A DNA stretch of 50,717 nt from Duganella lactea (GCF_009857505.1 NZ_WWCP01000040.1:1-50717), one strand, 5' to 3'. Counted from the first letter of the stretch, positions 1 to 8,569 are shown. Numbers and translations are program-made. Notes: generated by a model not told the origin, from the letters alone.

Positions 1-123
1 AAGGCGGTGATTAGTGCTGTCGTTCACAAACTGACGCATCTGATTTATGGTGTCATCCGTACTGGCAAGCCTTTCGACCCCAAATACTTATCGAAAAAGC
101 TTGCCATTCAAGACGGTATCTGA
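1..123 (+). CDS. IS110-family transposase, C-terminal end (cut by window start)
   Basis: Reading frame 1 is open from the first base to TGA at 121-123 and gives 40 residues, including HLIYGVIRTGKPFDP and ending QDGI. This matches my memory of the C-terminus of IS110-type transposases (Transposase_20 region), which act as DEDD recombinases guided by a bridge RNA. Only the tail is in view, so the catalytic DEDD part and the Ser-containing domain core lie outside and I cannot say whether the element is intact. The stop codon lies inside a 20-bp sequence repeated at 47694-47713. The identification rests on a short stretch. Confidence 0.7.
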   Translation, partial: KAVISAVVHKLTHLIYGVIRTGKPFDPKYLSKKLAIQDGI

Positions 124-130
124 CACCGGG
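111..130. repeat. 20-bp repeat overlapping the IS110 stop codon
   Basis: The sequence agacggtatctgacaccggg occurs here and again, identically, at 47694-47713. There it forms the right part of an imperfect REP-like palindrome. At this locus the left arm of the palindrome is absent and is replaced by transposase coding sequence. This is compatible with an insertion boundary or an element end; the sequence alone does not say which. Confidence 0.7.
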
Positions 131-133
131 GTT

Positions 134-1576
134 TCAGTTGGCGGGGGCGATCAGTTCGGCGTATTCGTAGAGATCGCTGAGGATTTGCTCGGCGCGCTCG
201 TCGGCGTGTTGCTGCAGCTCGTCGATGCGGGCGAAATAGTCGTCGATGGTGCGGGCGCCGCCGGCGCCGTCGTAGAGGCGCGCGGCGCGGTGCTGTTCCC
301 ACTGCTCCTGCTCGGTCTCGGACAGCGTCGTCGGGTGGTTGCGCGCGCGGTAGCGGAACAGCAGTTCGCCCAGCCGGGCGTCGCTGAACGCCGGCGCCGC
401 CACCGCCAGGCGCGCCGGCGATTCGCGCCGCAGCGTGTCCAGCAGGCGGCGGTCGTCTTTGCCGATGAAACCGTTGTACAGGTCCTCGTCCACGTCCAGC
501 GGCGCGCCGGCGGGACGCTGGAACACGGCCTGCCAGACCGCGCTCAGGTCGCCCCCGGCCGCCGCCAGCGCGGCGTGCGCCTTGCCTTGTTCGAGGTCGA
601 TGCCCCACTTGGCCGCCATCGCCGGCGACAGCGTCTTCAGGTTGGCCACCAGCATCGGCGATTTGTTCAGGTGGATGCTCTTGACCGGCAGGCGGGTCAT
701 GCCTTCCGGCAGCGCGTCGGCGCGGGTGAACAGGCGCGTGCGGATGGTGTCGGCGTCCAGCGTGAACAGCTCGCTCGGGTCGTAGGTGCAGTCCCAGACG
801 ATCACTTCGTTCTTGTTGGTCGGATGCATGCCGACCGGGTAGACCAGCGCGATGCAACCGCGCTCGGCCGGGAACATGCCGGACACGTGCAGGAACGGCT
901 GGCGCAGGCCCGGTGCCAGATGCATGCCGATCTCGTCGGCCACGCGCTCTTTCTTGTGCAGCGCGAAGCAGAAATCGAACAGCTTCGGCTGGTGCTGGCG
1001 GATCAGCCGCGCCAGCGCGATCGTCGCCCGCACGTCGGACAGCGCGTCGTGCGCCGCCTCGTGCAGCAGGCCGTTGGCCTTGGCCAGGTCTTCCAGCCTG
1101 AAGCTGGGCTTGCCGTCGTCCTTGAGCGGCCACTCGATGCCTTCCGGCCGCAGCGCGTAGGTCATGCGCACCACGTCCAGCAAGTCCCAGCGGCCACAGC
1201 CATTCTGCCATTCGCGCGCGTAGGGATCGATCAGGTTGCGCCAGAACATGAAGCGGGTGATTTCATCGTCGAAGCGGATGGTGTTGTAGCCGACGCCGAT
1301 GGTGCCCGGCTGCGCGAACGCCTGCTCGATGGTGGCGGCGAACTGGTGCTCCGGCACGCCCCATTCCAGGCACTGCTGCGGCGTGATGCCGGTGATCAGG
1401 CACGCTTGCGGATCGGGCAGGAAATCATTGGCCGGCTGGCAATACAGCATGATTGGCTCGCCGATCTCGTTCAGTTCGGCGTCGGTGCGGATCGCGGCGA
1501 ATTGCGCCGGGCGGTCGCGGCGGGCGACGGCGCCAAAGGTTTCGTAGTCGTGCCAGAGGAAGGTCTGATTAGTCAT
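134..1576 (-). CDS. sbcB: Exodeoxyribonuclease I (SbcB)
   Basis: 480 residues, the normal length for ExoI, a 3'-5' single-strand DNA exonuclease used in mismatch repair and recombination. The N-terminus carries the DEDDh exonuclease motif I (FLWHDYETFG, the D-x-E metal ligands), then GYNTIRFDDE (motif II), and HDALSDVRATIALA (motif III with the DEDDh His and Asp). The second half matches the SH3-like and C-terminal extension of SbcB. It starts at the ATG at 1576 and is divergent from the DUF5610 gene with a gap of 62 bases. It reads towards the IS110 fragment, ending 11 bases from the transposase stop. Confidence 0.96.
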   Translation of the reverse strand: MTNQTFLWHDYETFGAVARRDRPAQFAAIRTDAELNEIGEPIMLYCQPANDFLPDPQACLITGITPQQCLEWGVPEHQFAATIEQAFAQPGTIGVGYNTIRFDDEITRFMFWRNLIDPYAREWQNGCGRWDLLDVVRMTYALRPEGIEWPLKDDGKPSFRLEDLAKANGLLHEAAHDALSDVRATIALARLIRQHQPKLFDFCFALHKKERVADEIGMHLAPGLRQPFLHVSGMFPAERGCIALVYPVGMHPTNKNEVIVWDCTYDPSELFTLDADTIRTRLFTRADALPEGMTRLPVKSIHLNKSPMLVANLKTLSPAMAAKWGIDLEQGKAHAALAAAGGDLSAVWQAVFQRPAGAPLDVDEDLYNGFIGKDDRRLLDTLRRESPARLAVAAPAFSDARLGELLFRYRARNHPTTLSETEQEQWEQHRAARLYDGAGGARTIDDYFARIDELQQHADERAEQILSDLYEYAELIAPAN

Positions 1577-1638
1577 AGGTGCTACAGAAATTTAAAAAGC
1601 TGCCGATAATCTCAGCATATTCAATGAGGAGCAACATC

Positions 1639-2247
1639 ATGGCGACTCCGGTATCGGTTACTTCAAGCAATACTAGTGCTGCTACGCAAGTTCAGTCCAA
1701 GGACGCGCAACCCTTGTCGCCGGCGGCGCGGGCCAAGGCGGAACTGAACGCTTCCATCGTGCAAGCTTCACTGTCGGTGTCGATCAGTTCGGCGAACGAT
1801 CCGATGTCGGTGGTGCTGAAAACGGCGCTGACCGGCATTAACGAGGCGCTCAAGGACGATTTCGGCGACAACGCCATCCAGAACGCCATGTCGCAGGATA
1901 ATACCCCGGAAGGCACCGCCGGCCGCATTGTATCCTTGTCGACCGGTTTTTTTGAAGCGTACAAGCGGCAGAATCCGGGCCAGGACGAGGGCGAGCTGCT
2001 GACCCGCTTCATGGAGACCATCAAAGGCGGCGTCGACAAGGGCTTCAAGGAGGCGCGCGATATCCTCGATGGCCTGAAGGTGCTGAACGGCGACATCGCC
2101 AGCAATATCGATCAAACCTACACGCTGGTGCAGAAGGGCTTTGAAAGTTTTGTGACCGCCCAACAGTCGCGCCTGGCCGGCGCCCAGCCGGATCAGACAA
2201 ATCAGTCCGGCAAGGCCGGCGCCGCGACCACCTCCGCCGCCACCTGA
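1639..2247 (+). CDS. DUF5610 domain protein
   Basis: 202 residues. I chose the ATG at 1639 because GAGGA lies 8 bases upstream; an in-frame start at 1579 would overlap the promoter region of sbcB. A low-complexity Ser/Thr/Ala N-terminus (about residues 1-35) leads into a helical central domain (about 40-165) that resembles DUF5610, then a Gln/Ala/Thr-rich tail. There is no signal peptide or membrane segment. The function of the family is unknown. The gene ends convergently with the GGDEF gene, the two coding ends overlapping by 46 bases. Confidence 0.75.
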   Translation: MATPVSVTSSNTSAATQVQSKDAQPLSPAARAKAELNASIVQASLSVSISSANDPMSVVLKTALTGINEALKDDFGDNAIQNAMSQDNTPEGTAGRIVSLSTGFFEAYKRQNPGQDEGELLTRFMETIKGGVDKGFKEARDILDGLKVLNGDIASNIDQTYTLVQKGFESFVTAQQSRLAGAQPDQTNQSGKAGAATTSAAT

Positions 2248-3200
2248 TTGCGGCCGGCCTCCTTGGCGCGATACAGCGCGGCGTCGGCGGCGGCGATCAG
2301 GTCCTGTTCGCTCTGCCGCGGACGCAGCACCGCGACGCCGAACGAGGCCGTGATGTGCGGCAGCGCCTGACGCCCATCACTGAACACCTGGGCCTGACGC
2401 ATGCGCTCGCACAGCCGTTCGGCCACCGAGGCCGCCACCTTGTCGCTGGTGTCCGGCAGCAGCACCATCATTTCCTCGCCGCCATAGCGCACCGCGAAGT
2501 CGGTCGGCCGCAGCGCGCCGCTGAGCACCTGCGCGGCCACGCGCAAGGCTTCGTCGCCCGCCAGATGGCCGTGTGTGTCGTTGAATTGCTTGAAGTGATC
2601 CAGATCGATCATGATCAGCGCCAGCGGCGCGGCCGAGGCATGCGCGGTGGCCACCATGGTCGGCAGCAGGTCGTTGAGCCAGGCGCGGTTGTACAAGCCG
2701 GTCAGGCCGTCGATCATCGACAGCTGGCGGTAGAACTCGCCCAGCTTCTGGCGCCGGCGCAGCTGCGCGTTGGCGGCGCGGATGCGGAACGACAGCAGCC
2801 GCAGCAGATTGCGCGCCAGGCCATTTGATTCATCGATCAATTGCCACACCAGGTCGGCCTCGACCACCAGCAGTTCGCTGTCCTCCAGCGCGGTGATGCT
2901 GGACAGATTGGTGGCTTCATCCAGCACCGACTGCTCGCCCACGCTTTCGCCCGGCAGTATCTTGCTGACCGTGCCATCGGCCATGCCGGTGCGGGTGTCG
3001 CTGGCCACCGACAGCGCGCCGCGCAGTAGGATGTACAGGCGCGCGCGGTTCGATTCGGTGACGGCTTCGCCGGCGTCGAGCTGCATGATGGGGCAGGGGG
3101 CCAGGATGGCGGCCACGGTGGTATCGTCGTCGGCGTTGCGCAGCAGCTGTAAATCGCTGATCCGGTAGCTCGATGAGCCGAATGTGCTGATCTGTTTCAA
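2202..3200 (-). CDS. Diguanylate cyclase with N-terminal cNMP-binding-like domain
   Basis: Residues about 30-140 look like a cyclic-nucleotide-binding fold (LPGESVGEQSVLDEA is the phosphate-cassette-like stretch). Residues about 160-325 are a GGDEF domain with DGLTGLYNR, DLDHFKQFND and the signature GGEEM at 240-244. RPTD at 231-234, five residues before the signature, fits the RxxD product-inhibition site. The expected reaction is two GTP to cyclic di-GMP. The start is uncertain: a TTG at 3200 has GAGA upstream and gives 332 residues, while an ATG at 3287 gives 361 residues but leaves only 27 bases to the divergent gene. The reading frame stays open to 3971, but that part is antisense to the next gene. 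Confidence 0.88.
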   Translation of the reverse strand: MKQISTFGSSSYRISDLQLLRNADDDTTVAAILAPCPIMQLDAGEAVTESNRARLYILLRGALSVASDTRTGMADGTVSKILPGESVGEQSVLDEATNLSSITALEDSELLVVEADLVWQLIDESNGLARNLLRLLSFRIRAANAQLRRRQKLGEFYRQLSMIDGLTGLYNRAWLNDLLPTMVATAHASAAPLALIMIDLDHFKQFNDTHGHLAGDEALRVAAQVLSGALRPTDFAVRYGGEEMMVLLPDTSDKVAASVAERLCERMRQAQVFSDGRQALPHITASFGVAVLRPRQSEQDLIAAADAALYRAKEAGRNQVAAEVVAAPALPD

Positions 3201-3314
3201 GGGTGTCTCGCAGGATGCCAAAAGGCAATCAATCGTTCTTGAATTATCATAGCCGAAAACACTGCGGGCGTGTTTCAATAGCGGCATTGCTACCGAACCG
3301 GATACGACAACGAC

Positions 3315-4094
3315 ATGGCTTACACCGACGCGCTGGGCACCGTGCATCAACCCGCGCCGGACGCGCGCATCGTCTCGCTGGTGCCGTCGCTGACGGAACT
3401 GCTGTGCGATCTCGGTCTGGCGGCGCAGTTGGTGGGGCGTACCGGCTTCTGCATCCACCCGTGGGACGTGGTGCGGGATATTCCCAAGGTGGGCGGCACC
3501 AAGGATGTCAACCTGGACAAGATCCGCGCGCTGGCGCCGACCCATGTTGTGCTCAATATCGACGAAAACGAGAAGGCCACCGCCGAGGCGCTGGCCGGGT
3601 TCGTGCCGCACCTGGTTGTCACGCATCCATTGCGGCCGCGCGATAACGTCGGGCTGGCGCAGCTGATGGGCGGGGTGTTTTGCCGCGCACCGCAGGCGGC
3701 CGACTGGTGCGCGGCGTTCGAGGCGGAATATGCGTTGCTGCGGGCGACGCCGCCAGGGCCGCCGCAAACCATGCTGTATTGCATATGGCAGGACCCGTGG
3801 ATGACGATTTCGCGCCACACCTACATCGCCCGCATGCTGGCGGAAATCGGCTGGAGCGTGCCGGATCTGGGCGAGGAGCGCTATCCGGCCTTCCGCTGGT
3901 CGCGCGAGCTGATCGATAGTGTCGATGGGGTGCTGTTGTCGAGCGAGCCGTATCGGTTCACCGAAGCGCATGCGGATGTGCTGGAACGCCAGATCGGCAA
4001 GCCGGTGTCGCTGGTCGATGGGGAGATGCTGTCGTGGTATGGCAGCCGGTCGTTGCAGGGACTGCGGTATTTGCGGGAGCTGGCGCGGCGCTAG
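3315..4094 (+). CDS. BtuF-like cobalamin/metal-chelate binding protein
   Basis: 259 residues with the helical-backbone metal-receptor pattern: RIVSLVPSLTELLCDLG at the start, VGRTGFCIHP, VGGTKDVNLDKIRALAPTHV, then a second lobe ending WYGSRSLQGLRYL. This is the BtuF/periplasmic binding class that delivers vitamin B12 or iron chelates to an ABC importer. There is no visible signal peptide from the ATG at 3315, and no permease or ATPase gene nearby, so a true transport role is not shown. It is divergent from the GGDEF gene. It could instead be a cytoplasmic binding protein. Confidence 0.82.
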   Translation: MAYTDALGTVHQPAPDARIVSLVPSLTELLCDLGLAAQLVGRTGFCIHPWDVVRDIPKVGGTKDVNLDKIRALAPTHVVLNIDENEKATAEALAGFVPHLVVTHPLRPRDNVGLAQLMGGVFCRAPQAADWCAAFEAEYALLRATPPGPPQTMLYCIWQDPWMTISRHTYIARMLAEIGWSVPDLGEERYPAFRWSRELIDSVDGVLLSSEPYRFTEAHADVLERQIGKPVSLVDGEMLSWYGSRSLQGLRYLRELARR

Positions 4095-4109
4095 CCCCCG
4101 CGACGGGGA

Positions 4110-4484
4110 TTACTCTTCGGCGTCGGCCACCACGGCAGCCGAGACGGCCGCTACGCCGGCGGCGTGGCGTTTGGTGTCATGCATCTTGCCCACCGCGGTG
4201 TCGACCGAGCGCTTCAGCTTTTCGGTGGCGCCGCTGATCGCCTGATGCAGCGTGGCGGCGTGGTCGCTGACCGCGATCGGTTGCAGACCGGTAAGACGCG
4301 CTTCCATCAGGCAACGATTATCGCCATCGGCCGATTTCTGGCCCAGGTTGTCGCTCAGATGGACTTCGACGCGGGTGATTTGTTCGCCGAAGCGGTGGAG
4401 GGCATTGCTCACGACCGTCTGTACATGTTCTTCAAGGCCGGCGTGATGAGTGATGGTTTTATCGGTATTCACTTGGATTTGCAT
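4110..4484 (-). CDS. HPF/RaiA-family ribosome-associated protein
   Basis: 124 residues. The first about 95 fit the ribosome-hibernation factor fold: QIQVNTDKTI, a long helix, ITRVEVHLSDN, then the strand LMEARLTGLQPIAVSD and HQAISGATEKLKRSVD. The acidic/Ala-rich tail is not a known dimerisation domain, so it resembles a short HPF/YfiA form. Such proteins bind the 30S decoding centre in stationary phase. The start at 4484 is preceded by AGGAG. A homologue bound to something other than the ribosome cannot be excluded. Confidence 0.8.
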   Translation of the reverse strand: MQIQVNTDKTITHHAGLEEHVQTVVSNALHRFGEQITRVEVHLSDNLGQKSADGDNRCLMEARLTGLQPIAVSDHAATLHQAISGATEKLKRSVDTAVGKMHDTKRHAAGVAAVSAAVVADAEE

Positions 4485-4602
4485 AGCTTGCTCCTGTTGT
4501 TGTGATGCGTAACCATCTTACTCCTTGCAGGCTTAAGCGGGTGTTAATTGCCGCACTGTCGTGCGGAAACTTGATGCGCCGGGGTTTTTTAGCCGCTATT
4601 TT

Positions 4603-5265
4603 TTAACCGTTAAGCAGCGAGGCGGCGATATTGATCGACAAGCCGAGGATGGCCAGGTTGTAGAAGAAGCACAGCACCGACTGGGCCAGCACCACCTGGC
4701 GCAGCAGGCGGTTGCGGACGCTGACGTCCGAGGTCTGCACCGCCACGCTGATGGTGAAGGAGAAGTACAGGAAGTCCCAGTAGTTCGGTGTCAGACCGCT
4801 GTCCGGGAAGCCCAGCGGCTTCTCGCCGCCGGCCGTGTAGTACAGGTGGGCGTAGTGCGAGCAGAACATGACGCCGACCATGAACCACGAGCCGATCAGC
4901 GTCAGCACGCTCAGCGTGTAGCGCAGCGTCAGTGTCTCGTCGGGCAGGCCCTTGGTGGTGGCCAGTTGCGAGACGATGGCGGCCAGGCTGACCAGCACCG
5001 CCAGCGACAGCACGGCCAGGATCACCGGGCCTTTTTCATCCTGTCGGCTGGCAATGCGCCGGATGTCGCTGTGGTCGGCCTTGATCATCATCCACCCCAT
5101 CATGGCCAGGTAGGTCCACACCAGCACGTCCCAGCAGCCCAGCAGCCGCGTGATCCACGGCCAGTGGGCCGGTAGCAGCGGATAGGCCGCCGTGCCCAGC
5201 ACGATGGCCAGGCTCAGGTGGGGGCGACTATGGATGAGGGCGGGTAGCGGCAGGCGGAAGGTCAT
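4603..5265 (-). CDS. DUF1345 membrane protein
   Basis: 220 residues with about five hydrophobic spans and the family motif region PNYWDFLYFSFTISVAVQTSD near the C-terminal third. DUF1345 proteins are small inner-membrane proteins of unknown role, with a pattern in that motif recalling a potassium-channel pore. Its ATG overlaps the stop of the upstream MFS gene (5262-5265, ATGA), so the two are almost certainly translated from one mRNA. Confidence 0.85.
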   Translation of the reverse strand: MTFRLPLPALIHSRPHLSLAIVLGTAAYPLLPAHWPWITRLLGCWDVLVWTYLAMMGWMMIKADHSDIRRIASRQDEKGPVILAVLSLAVLVSLAAIVSQLATTKGLPDETLTLRYTLSVLTLIGSWFMVGVMFCSHYAHLYYTAGGEKPLGFPDSGLTPNYWDFLYFSFTISVAVQTSDVSVRNRLLRQVVLAQSVLCFFYNLAILGLSINIAASLLNG

Positions 5266-6500
5266 TTTTTATCGTCGTGTGGGAAACGGTCCATGCGCGA
5301 TAGTACCGGGAACAGCACCGTCCAGGTGGCGACCACGGCCAACGTGGCGGCGCCGCCGAACAGGATGGCGCGTGTCAGCCCCAGCCAGCCGGCGGTGATG
5401 CCGGACTCGAATTCGCCCAGTTCGTTGGAGGCGCCGATGAACACCGAGTTGACCGCGCTGACGCGGCCGCGGATTGCATCCGGCGTTTCGTACTGCACCA
5501 GCAGATGCCGCACGTAGACGCTGATCATGTCGCCGGCGCCCATCAGGAACAGCACCACCAGCGCCACCACGAAGCTGGTGGTCGCGCCCAGCACCATGGT
5601 GCCGGCGCCGAACAGCGCCACGCCGCCCAGCATCCACAGGCCGACGCGGCGGGTGATCGGGAAAAAGGCCAGCACGATCGAGCACAGCGCCGCGCCGACG
5701 CCCGGCATGGTGCGCAACGCGCCCAGGCCGCTCGGGCCGATGTGTAGCACGTCGTGCGCCAGCGCCGGCAGCAGCGCGGTGGCGCCGCCGAACAGCACGG
5801 CGAACAGGTCGAGCGAAATGGCGCCCAGCACGACTTTCTTGTTCCACACGAAGCGCAGGCCTTCGAGCACCGTGTGCCACGACGCCGGTCCGCTGGCGCT
5901 GGCCTGGCGCACCGATTTGACCAGACACATCATGATCACCGCCAGCACCAGCAGCACCGAGGAAATCATATACACCGTTTTCGGCCCGGCCAGGTAGAAC
6001 AGGCCGCCCAGCGACGGGCCGACGATCACGGCGACGTGGAAGGAGGACGAGCTCAGCGCCACCGCCTTGCTGAAGTCCTGCTGCGGCACCAGATTGACCA
6101 GGATCGCTTGCGTCGCCGGCCCCATGAAGGCGCGCGCGCTGCCGTAGACCACCAGCACCGCGAAGATCGGCCACACGGCCGGTAAGCCGGTGTAGGCGAA
6201 CGCCAGCAGCATCAGGCCGCACAGCATCTGCGCGAACAGCGCCAGCGCGACCAGGTTGCGGCGGTCATAGCGGTCGGCGGCGTGGCCGGCGATCAGGATC
6301 AAGGCCAGGAAGGGCAGGAACTGCGCCAGACCGATCAGCCCCAGGTCGAACAGGTTGTGCGTCATCGCATAGACTTGCCAGCCGATGGCGACGTTTTGCA
6401 TTTGCACCGCCAGCGTGGCCAGCGTTCGGGCGGAGAGGTAGAGGGCGAAGTTACGGTGGCGCAGGACGCTGAAACCGTTACGGGCGGGGCTGTCGGACAT
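5262..6500 (-). CDS. MFS transporter, EntS-like
   Basis: 412 residues with twelve predicted membrane spans. The first cytoplasmic loop reads GHAADRYDRRNL (MFS motif A-like), and the N-terminal FSVLRHRNFALYLSAR is typical of the EntS/MFS_3 group of exporters. The substrate is unknown and there is no siderophore gene cluster nearby. It is the first gene of a two-gene unit with DUF1345, sharing four bases. Confidence 0.86.
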   Translation of the reverse strand: MSDSPARNGFSVLRHRNFALYLSARTLATLAVQMQNVAIGWQVYAMTHNLFDLGLIGLAQFLPFLALILIAGHAADRYDRRNLVALALFAQMLCGLMLLAFAYTGLPAVWPIFAVLVVYGSARAFMGPATQAILVNLVPQQDFSKAVALSSSSFHVAVIVGPSLGGLFYLAGPKTVYMISSVLLVLAVIMMCLVKSVRQASASGPASWHTVLEGLRFVWNKKVVLGAISLDLFAVLFGGATALLPALAHDVLHIGPSGLGALRTMPGVGAALCSIVLAFFPITRRVGLWMLGGVALFGAGTMVLGATTSFVVALVVLFLMGAGDMISVYVRHLLVQYETPDAIRGRVSAVNSVFIGASNELGEFESGITAGWLGLTRAILFGGAATLAVVATWTVLFPVLSRMDRFPHDDKK

Positions 6501-6572
6501 GGGGGCTTTCGGGGCGGGGCCTTCCGTAACTGCGTCCGGAAGGCCCTGTGCGGTTGCTCGCGGCTGGCTGGT

Positions 6573-7598
6573 TTATTGGTTGAGGTCGGCTTCGGTGGTG
6601 AAGGCGTCGGCGTAGAACTCTTCCTCCGGCAAGCCGCACTGGGCGACGAAGTCGGTACGGGCCGAATCGACCATGACCGGCGCGCCGCAGGCATACACCT
6701 GGTGGCCGGACAAGTCCGGCAGGTCGGCCATCACCGCCTGGTGCACATAGCCGGTGCGGCCGGCCCAGTGGTCTTCCGGCTGCAGGTTCGACAGCACCGG
6801 CACGTACTTGAAGTTCGGCATCTGCTGGGCCCACTGGCGGCACAGCGCGTCCATATAGAGGTCTTGTGGGCGGCGTCCGCCCCAGTACAGCGTCATCTGG
6901 CGCGACGCGCCCTGCGCGCGCAGATGGTCGACAATCGCCTTGATCGGCGCGAAGCCGGTGCCGGAGGCCAGCAGCACCATCGGCTTGTCGCTGTCCTCGC
7001 GCACGAAGAAGGTGCCCATCGGCCCCTCGAAGCGCAGGATGTCCTTCTCCTTCATGGCGCCGAACACCTGGTCGGTGAACAGGCCGCCCGGCAGGTGGCG
7101 GATGTGCAGCGTCAGCGGCTGGCCCTGGTCCGGCGGCGAGGCCAGCGAGTAGCTGCGGCGCTTGCCGTCCTTGAGCATGAATTCGATGTACTGGCCGGCG
7201 CGGAACTTCAGCGTTTCATTGGCCGGCAGTTGCAGTGTCATGACGATGACGTCGGAGGCGACTTTTTCCATCGTGGCCACGCGCGATGGTAATTTGCGGA
7301 TCGGATAATCGTCGCTGCCCGCCACTTCGCGCGCCTCGATCACCAGGTCGCCTTGCGGCAAGGCGCAGCAGAACAGCGACACGCCCTTGGCCAGTTCGTC
7401 GGCCGTCAGCGCGCGCTCCTGGTGTGGCTTGTGCTTCACCGCGCCTTCCAGCACTTTGCCCTTGCAGGAGCTGCAAGCGCCGTTTTTGCAGCCGTAGGGC
7501 AGGCCGACGCCGGCGCGCATGGCCGCCGCCAGGATGGTTTCGTCGTCCTCGCAGCTGAATTGGTGACCGCTGGGCTGTACAGTTATTTGAAACGTCAT
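6573..7598 (-). CDS. 2Fe-2S/FAD reductase (CDP-6-deoxy-delta-3,4-glucoseen reductase-like)
   Basis: 341 residues. Residues about 1-90 are a plant-type ferredoxin domain with ligands CKNGACSSC and a fourth Cys in SLFCCALP. Then come an FAD domain (RSYSLASPP for flavin binding) and an NAD(P) domain (LLASGTGFAPIKAIVDHL, and YACGAPVMVD near the end). This single-chain layout matches CDP-6-deoxyglucoseen reductase and aromatic oxygenase reductases. No 3,6-dideoxysugar genes are nearby, so the name describes family only. I start at the ATG at 7598 (GAAAGA upstream); a GTG at 7610 is also in frame. Confidence 0.88.
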   Translation of the reverse strand: MTFQITVQPSGHQFSCEDDETILAAAMRAGVGLPYGCKNGACSSCKGKVLEGAVKHKPHQERALTADELAKGVSLFCCALPQGDLVIEAREVAGSDDYPIRKLPSRVATMEKVASDVIVMTLQLPANETLKFRAGQYIEFMLKDGKRRSYSLASPPDQGQPLTLHIRHLPGGLFTDQVFGAMKEKDILRFEGPMGTFFVREDSDKPMVLLASGTGFAPIKAIVDHLRAQGASRQMTLYWGGRRPQDLYMDALCRQWAQQMPNFKYVPVLSNLQPEDHWAGRTGYVHQAVMADLPDLSGHQVYACGAPVMVDSARTDFVAQCGLPEEEFYADAFTTEADLNQ

Positions 7599-7610
7599 AC
7601 AATCTTTCAC

Positions 7611-8519
7611 ATGAAAAACCTACATATTCACAAATTCAAGCGGCCGCGCCTGCTGATCGTGGGCTGCGGCGACGTCGGCATGCGCTTGTTGCCGCTGCTG
7701 ACGCCGTATTTCCGCGTGTTTGCCACCACCAGCCAGCAGGAACGCTGTGCCGAATTGCGTGCCGCCGGCGCCGTGCCGCTGGTCGCCGATCTGGACCGGC
7801 CCGCCAGCTTGCGTCGCCTGGCCGGGCTGGCGCCGTGGGTGGTCCACCTGGCGCCGCCACCGGCCGAAGGCGTGCTGGACAGCCGCACGCGTCATTTGAC
7901 CGCCATTTTACCCGAGCAAGGGCGCTTGGTTTATGTCAGCACCACCGGCGTCTACGGCGATTGCGGCGGCGCCACGTTCGATGAAACCCGGCCGCTGGCG
8001 CCGCGCAATGCGCGCGCGCTGCGCCGGGTCGACGCCGAGCGCACGCTGCGCCGCTGGGCCCGGCGCGCCCAGGCCGCGCTGTCGATCCTGCGCGTGCCCG
8101 GCATTTACGCCGCCGACCGCCTGCCGTTGAAGCGTCTGCGGGAGGGCACGCCGGCGCTGCTGGACGCGGATGACGTCTACACCAACCACATCCACGCCGA
8201 CGACCTGGCCGCCATCATCGCCCGCGCCCTGTACCGGGCGCTGCCCAACCGCAGCTACCACGCGGTGGACGACAGCGACATGAAGATGGCGCAGTATTTC
8301 GACGCGGTGGCCGATGCGTTCCAGCTGCCACGACCGCCGCGTCTGCCACGGGCGCAATTGCAACAGGTGGTGACGCCGGCCTTGCTGTCGTTCATGTCGG
8401 AGTCGCGGCGTTTGCTCAACGGCCGCATCAAACGGGAATTGGGTGTGCGGCTGCGCTACCCTACGGTGGCCGAGACCTTGCGCCGAACCCTCGGCATGGG
8501 CGCCCAGGCCAAGCGCTGA
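7611..8519 (+). CDS. SDR/NAD-dependent epimerase family protein
   Basis: 302 residues, Rossmann start LLIVGCGDVGMRLLPLL (GxGxxG), then VYVSTTGVYGD where an atypical SDR has its active Ser/Tyr. The pattern resembles the YeeZ-like group of nucleoside-diphosphate-sugar epimerase homologues. I start at the ATG at 7611, because upstream codons in this frame run antisense to the reductase gene, whose start is 12 bases away. No clear Shine-Dalgarno is visible. The substrate is unknown. Confidence 0.84.
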   Translation: MKNLHIHKFKRPRLLIVGCGDVGMRLLPLLTPYFRVFATTSQQERCAELRAAGAVPLVADLDRPASLRRLAGLAPWVVHLAPPPAEGVLDSRTRHLTAILPEQGRLVYVSTTGVYGDCGGATFDETRPLAPRNARALRRVDAERTLRRWARRAQAALSILRVPGIYAADRLPLKRLREGTPALLDADDVYTNHIHADDLAAIIARALYRALPNRSYHAVDDSDMKMAQYFDAVADAFQLPRPPRLPRAQLQQVVTPALLSFMSESRRLLNGRIKRELGVRLRYPTVAETLRRTLGMGAQAKR

Positions 8520-8541
8520 TGTAAAGATGTGTAAAAATACA

Positions 8542-8569
8542 AGGTAACTTAACTTGGTGCAAGTTACCT
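8542..8569. promoter_or_regulatory. 9-bp inverted repeat upstream of a small gene
   Basis: AGGTAACTT at 8542-8550 and its exact complement AAGTTACCT at 8561-8569 are separated by 10 bases. There is no T-run after it. It lies 22 bases after the SDR stop and about 105 bases before the next start, so it may be an operator or an RNA hairpin. No partner is known. Confidence 0.4.

Noticed and set aside
3288..3971. N-terminal extension of the GGDEF protein to 589 residues
   Set aside because: The extra part is antisense to the BtuF-like gene and has reversed-codon composition. The cNMP-like domain begins only inside the shorter form.
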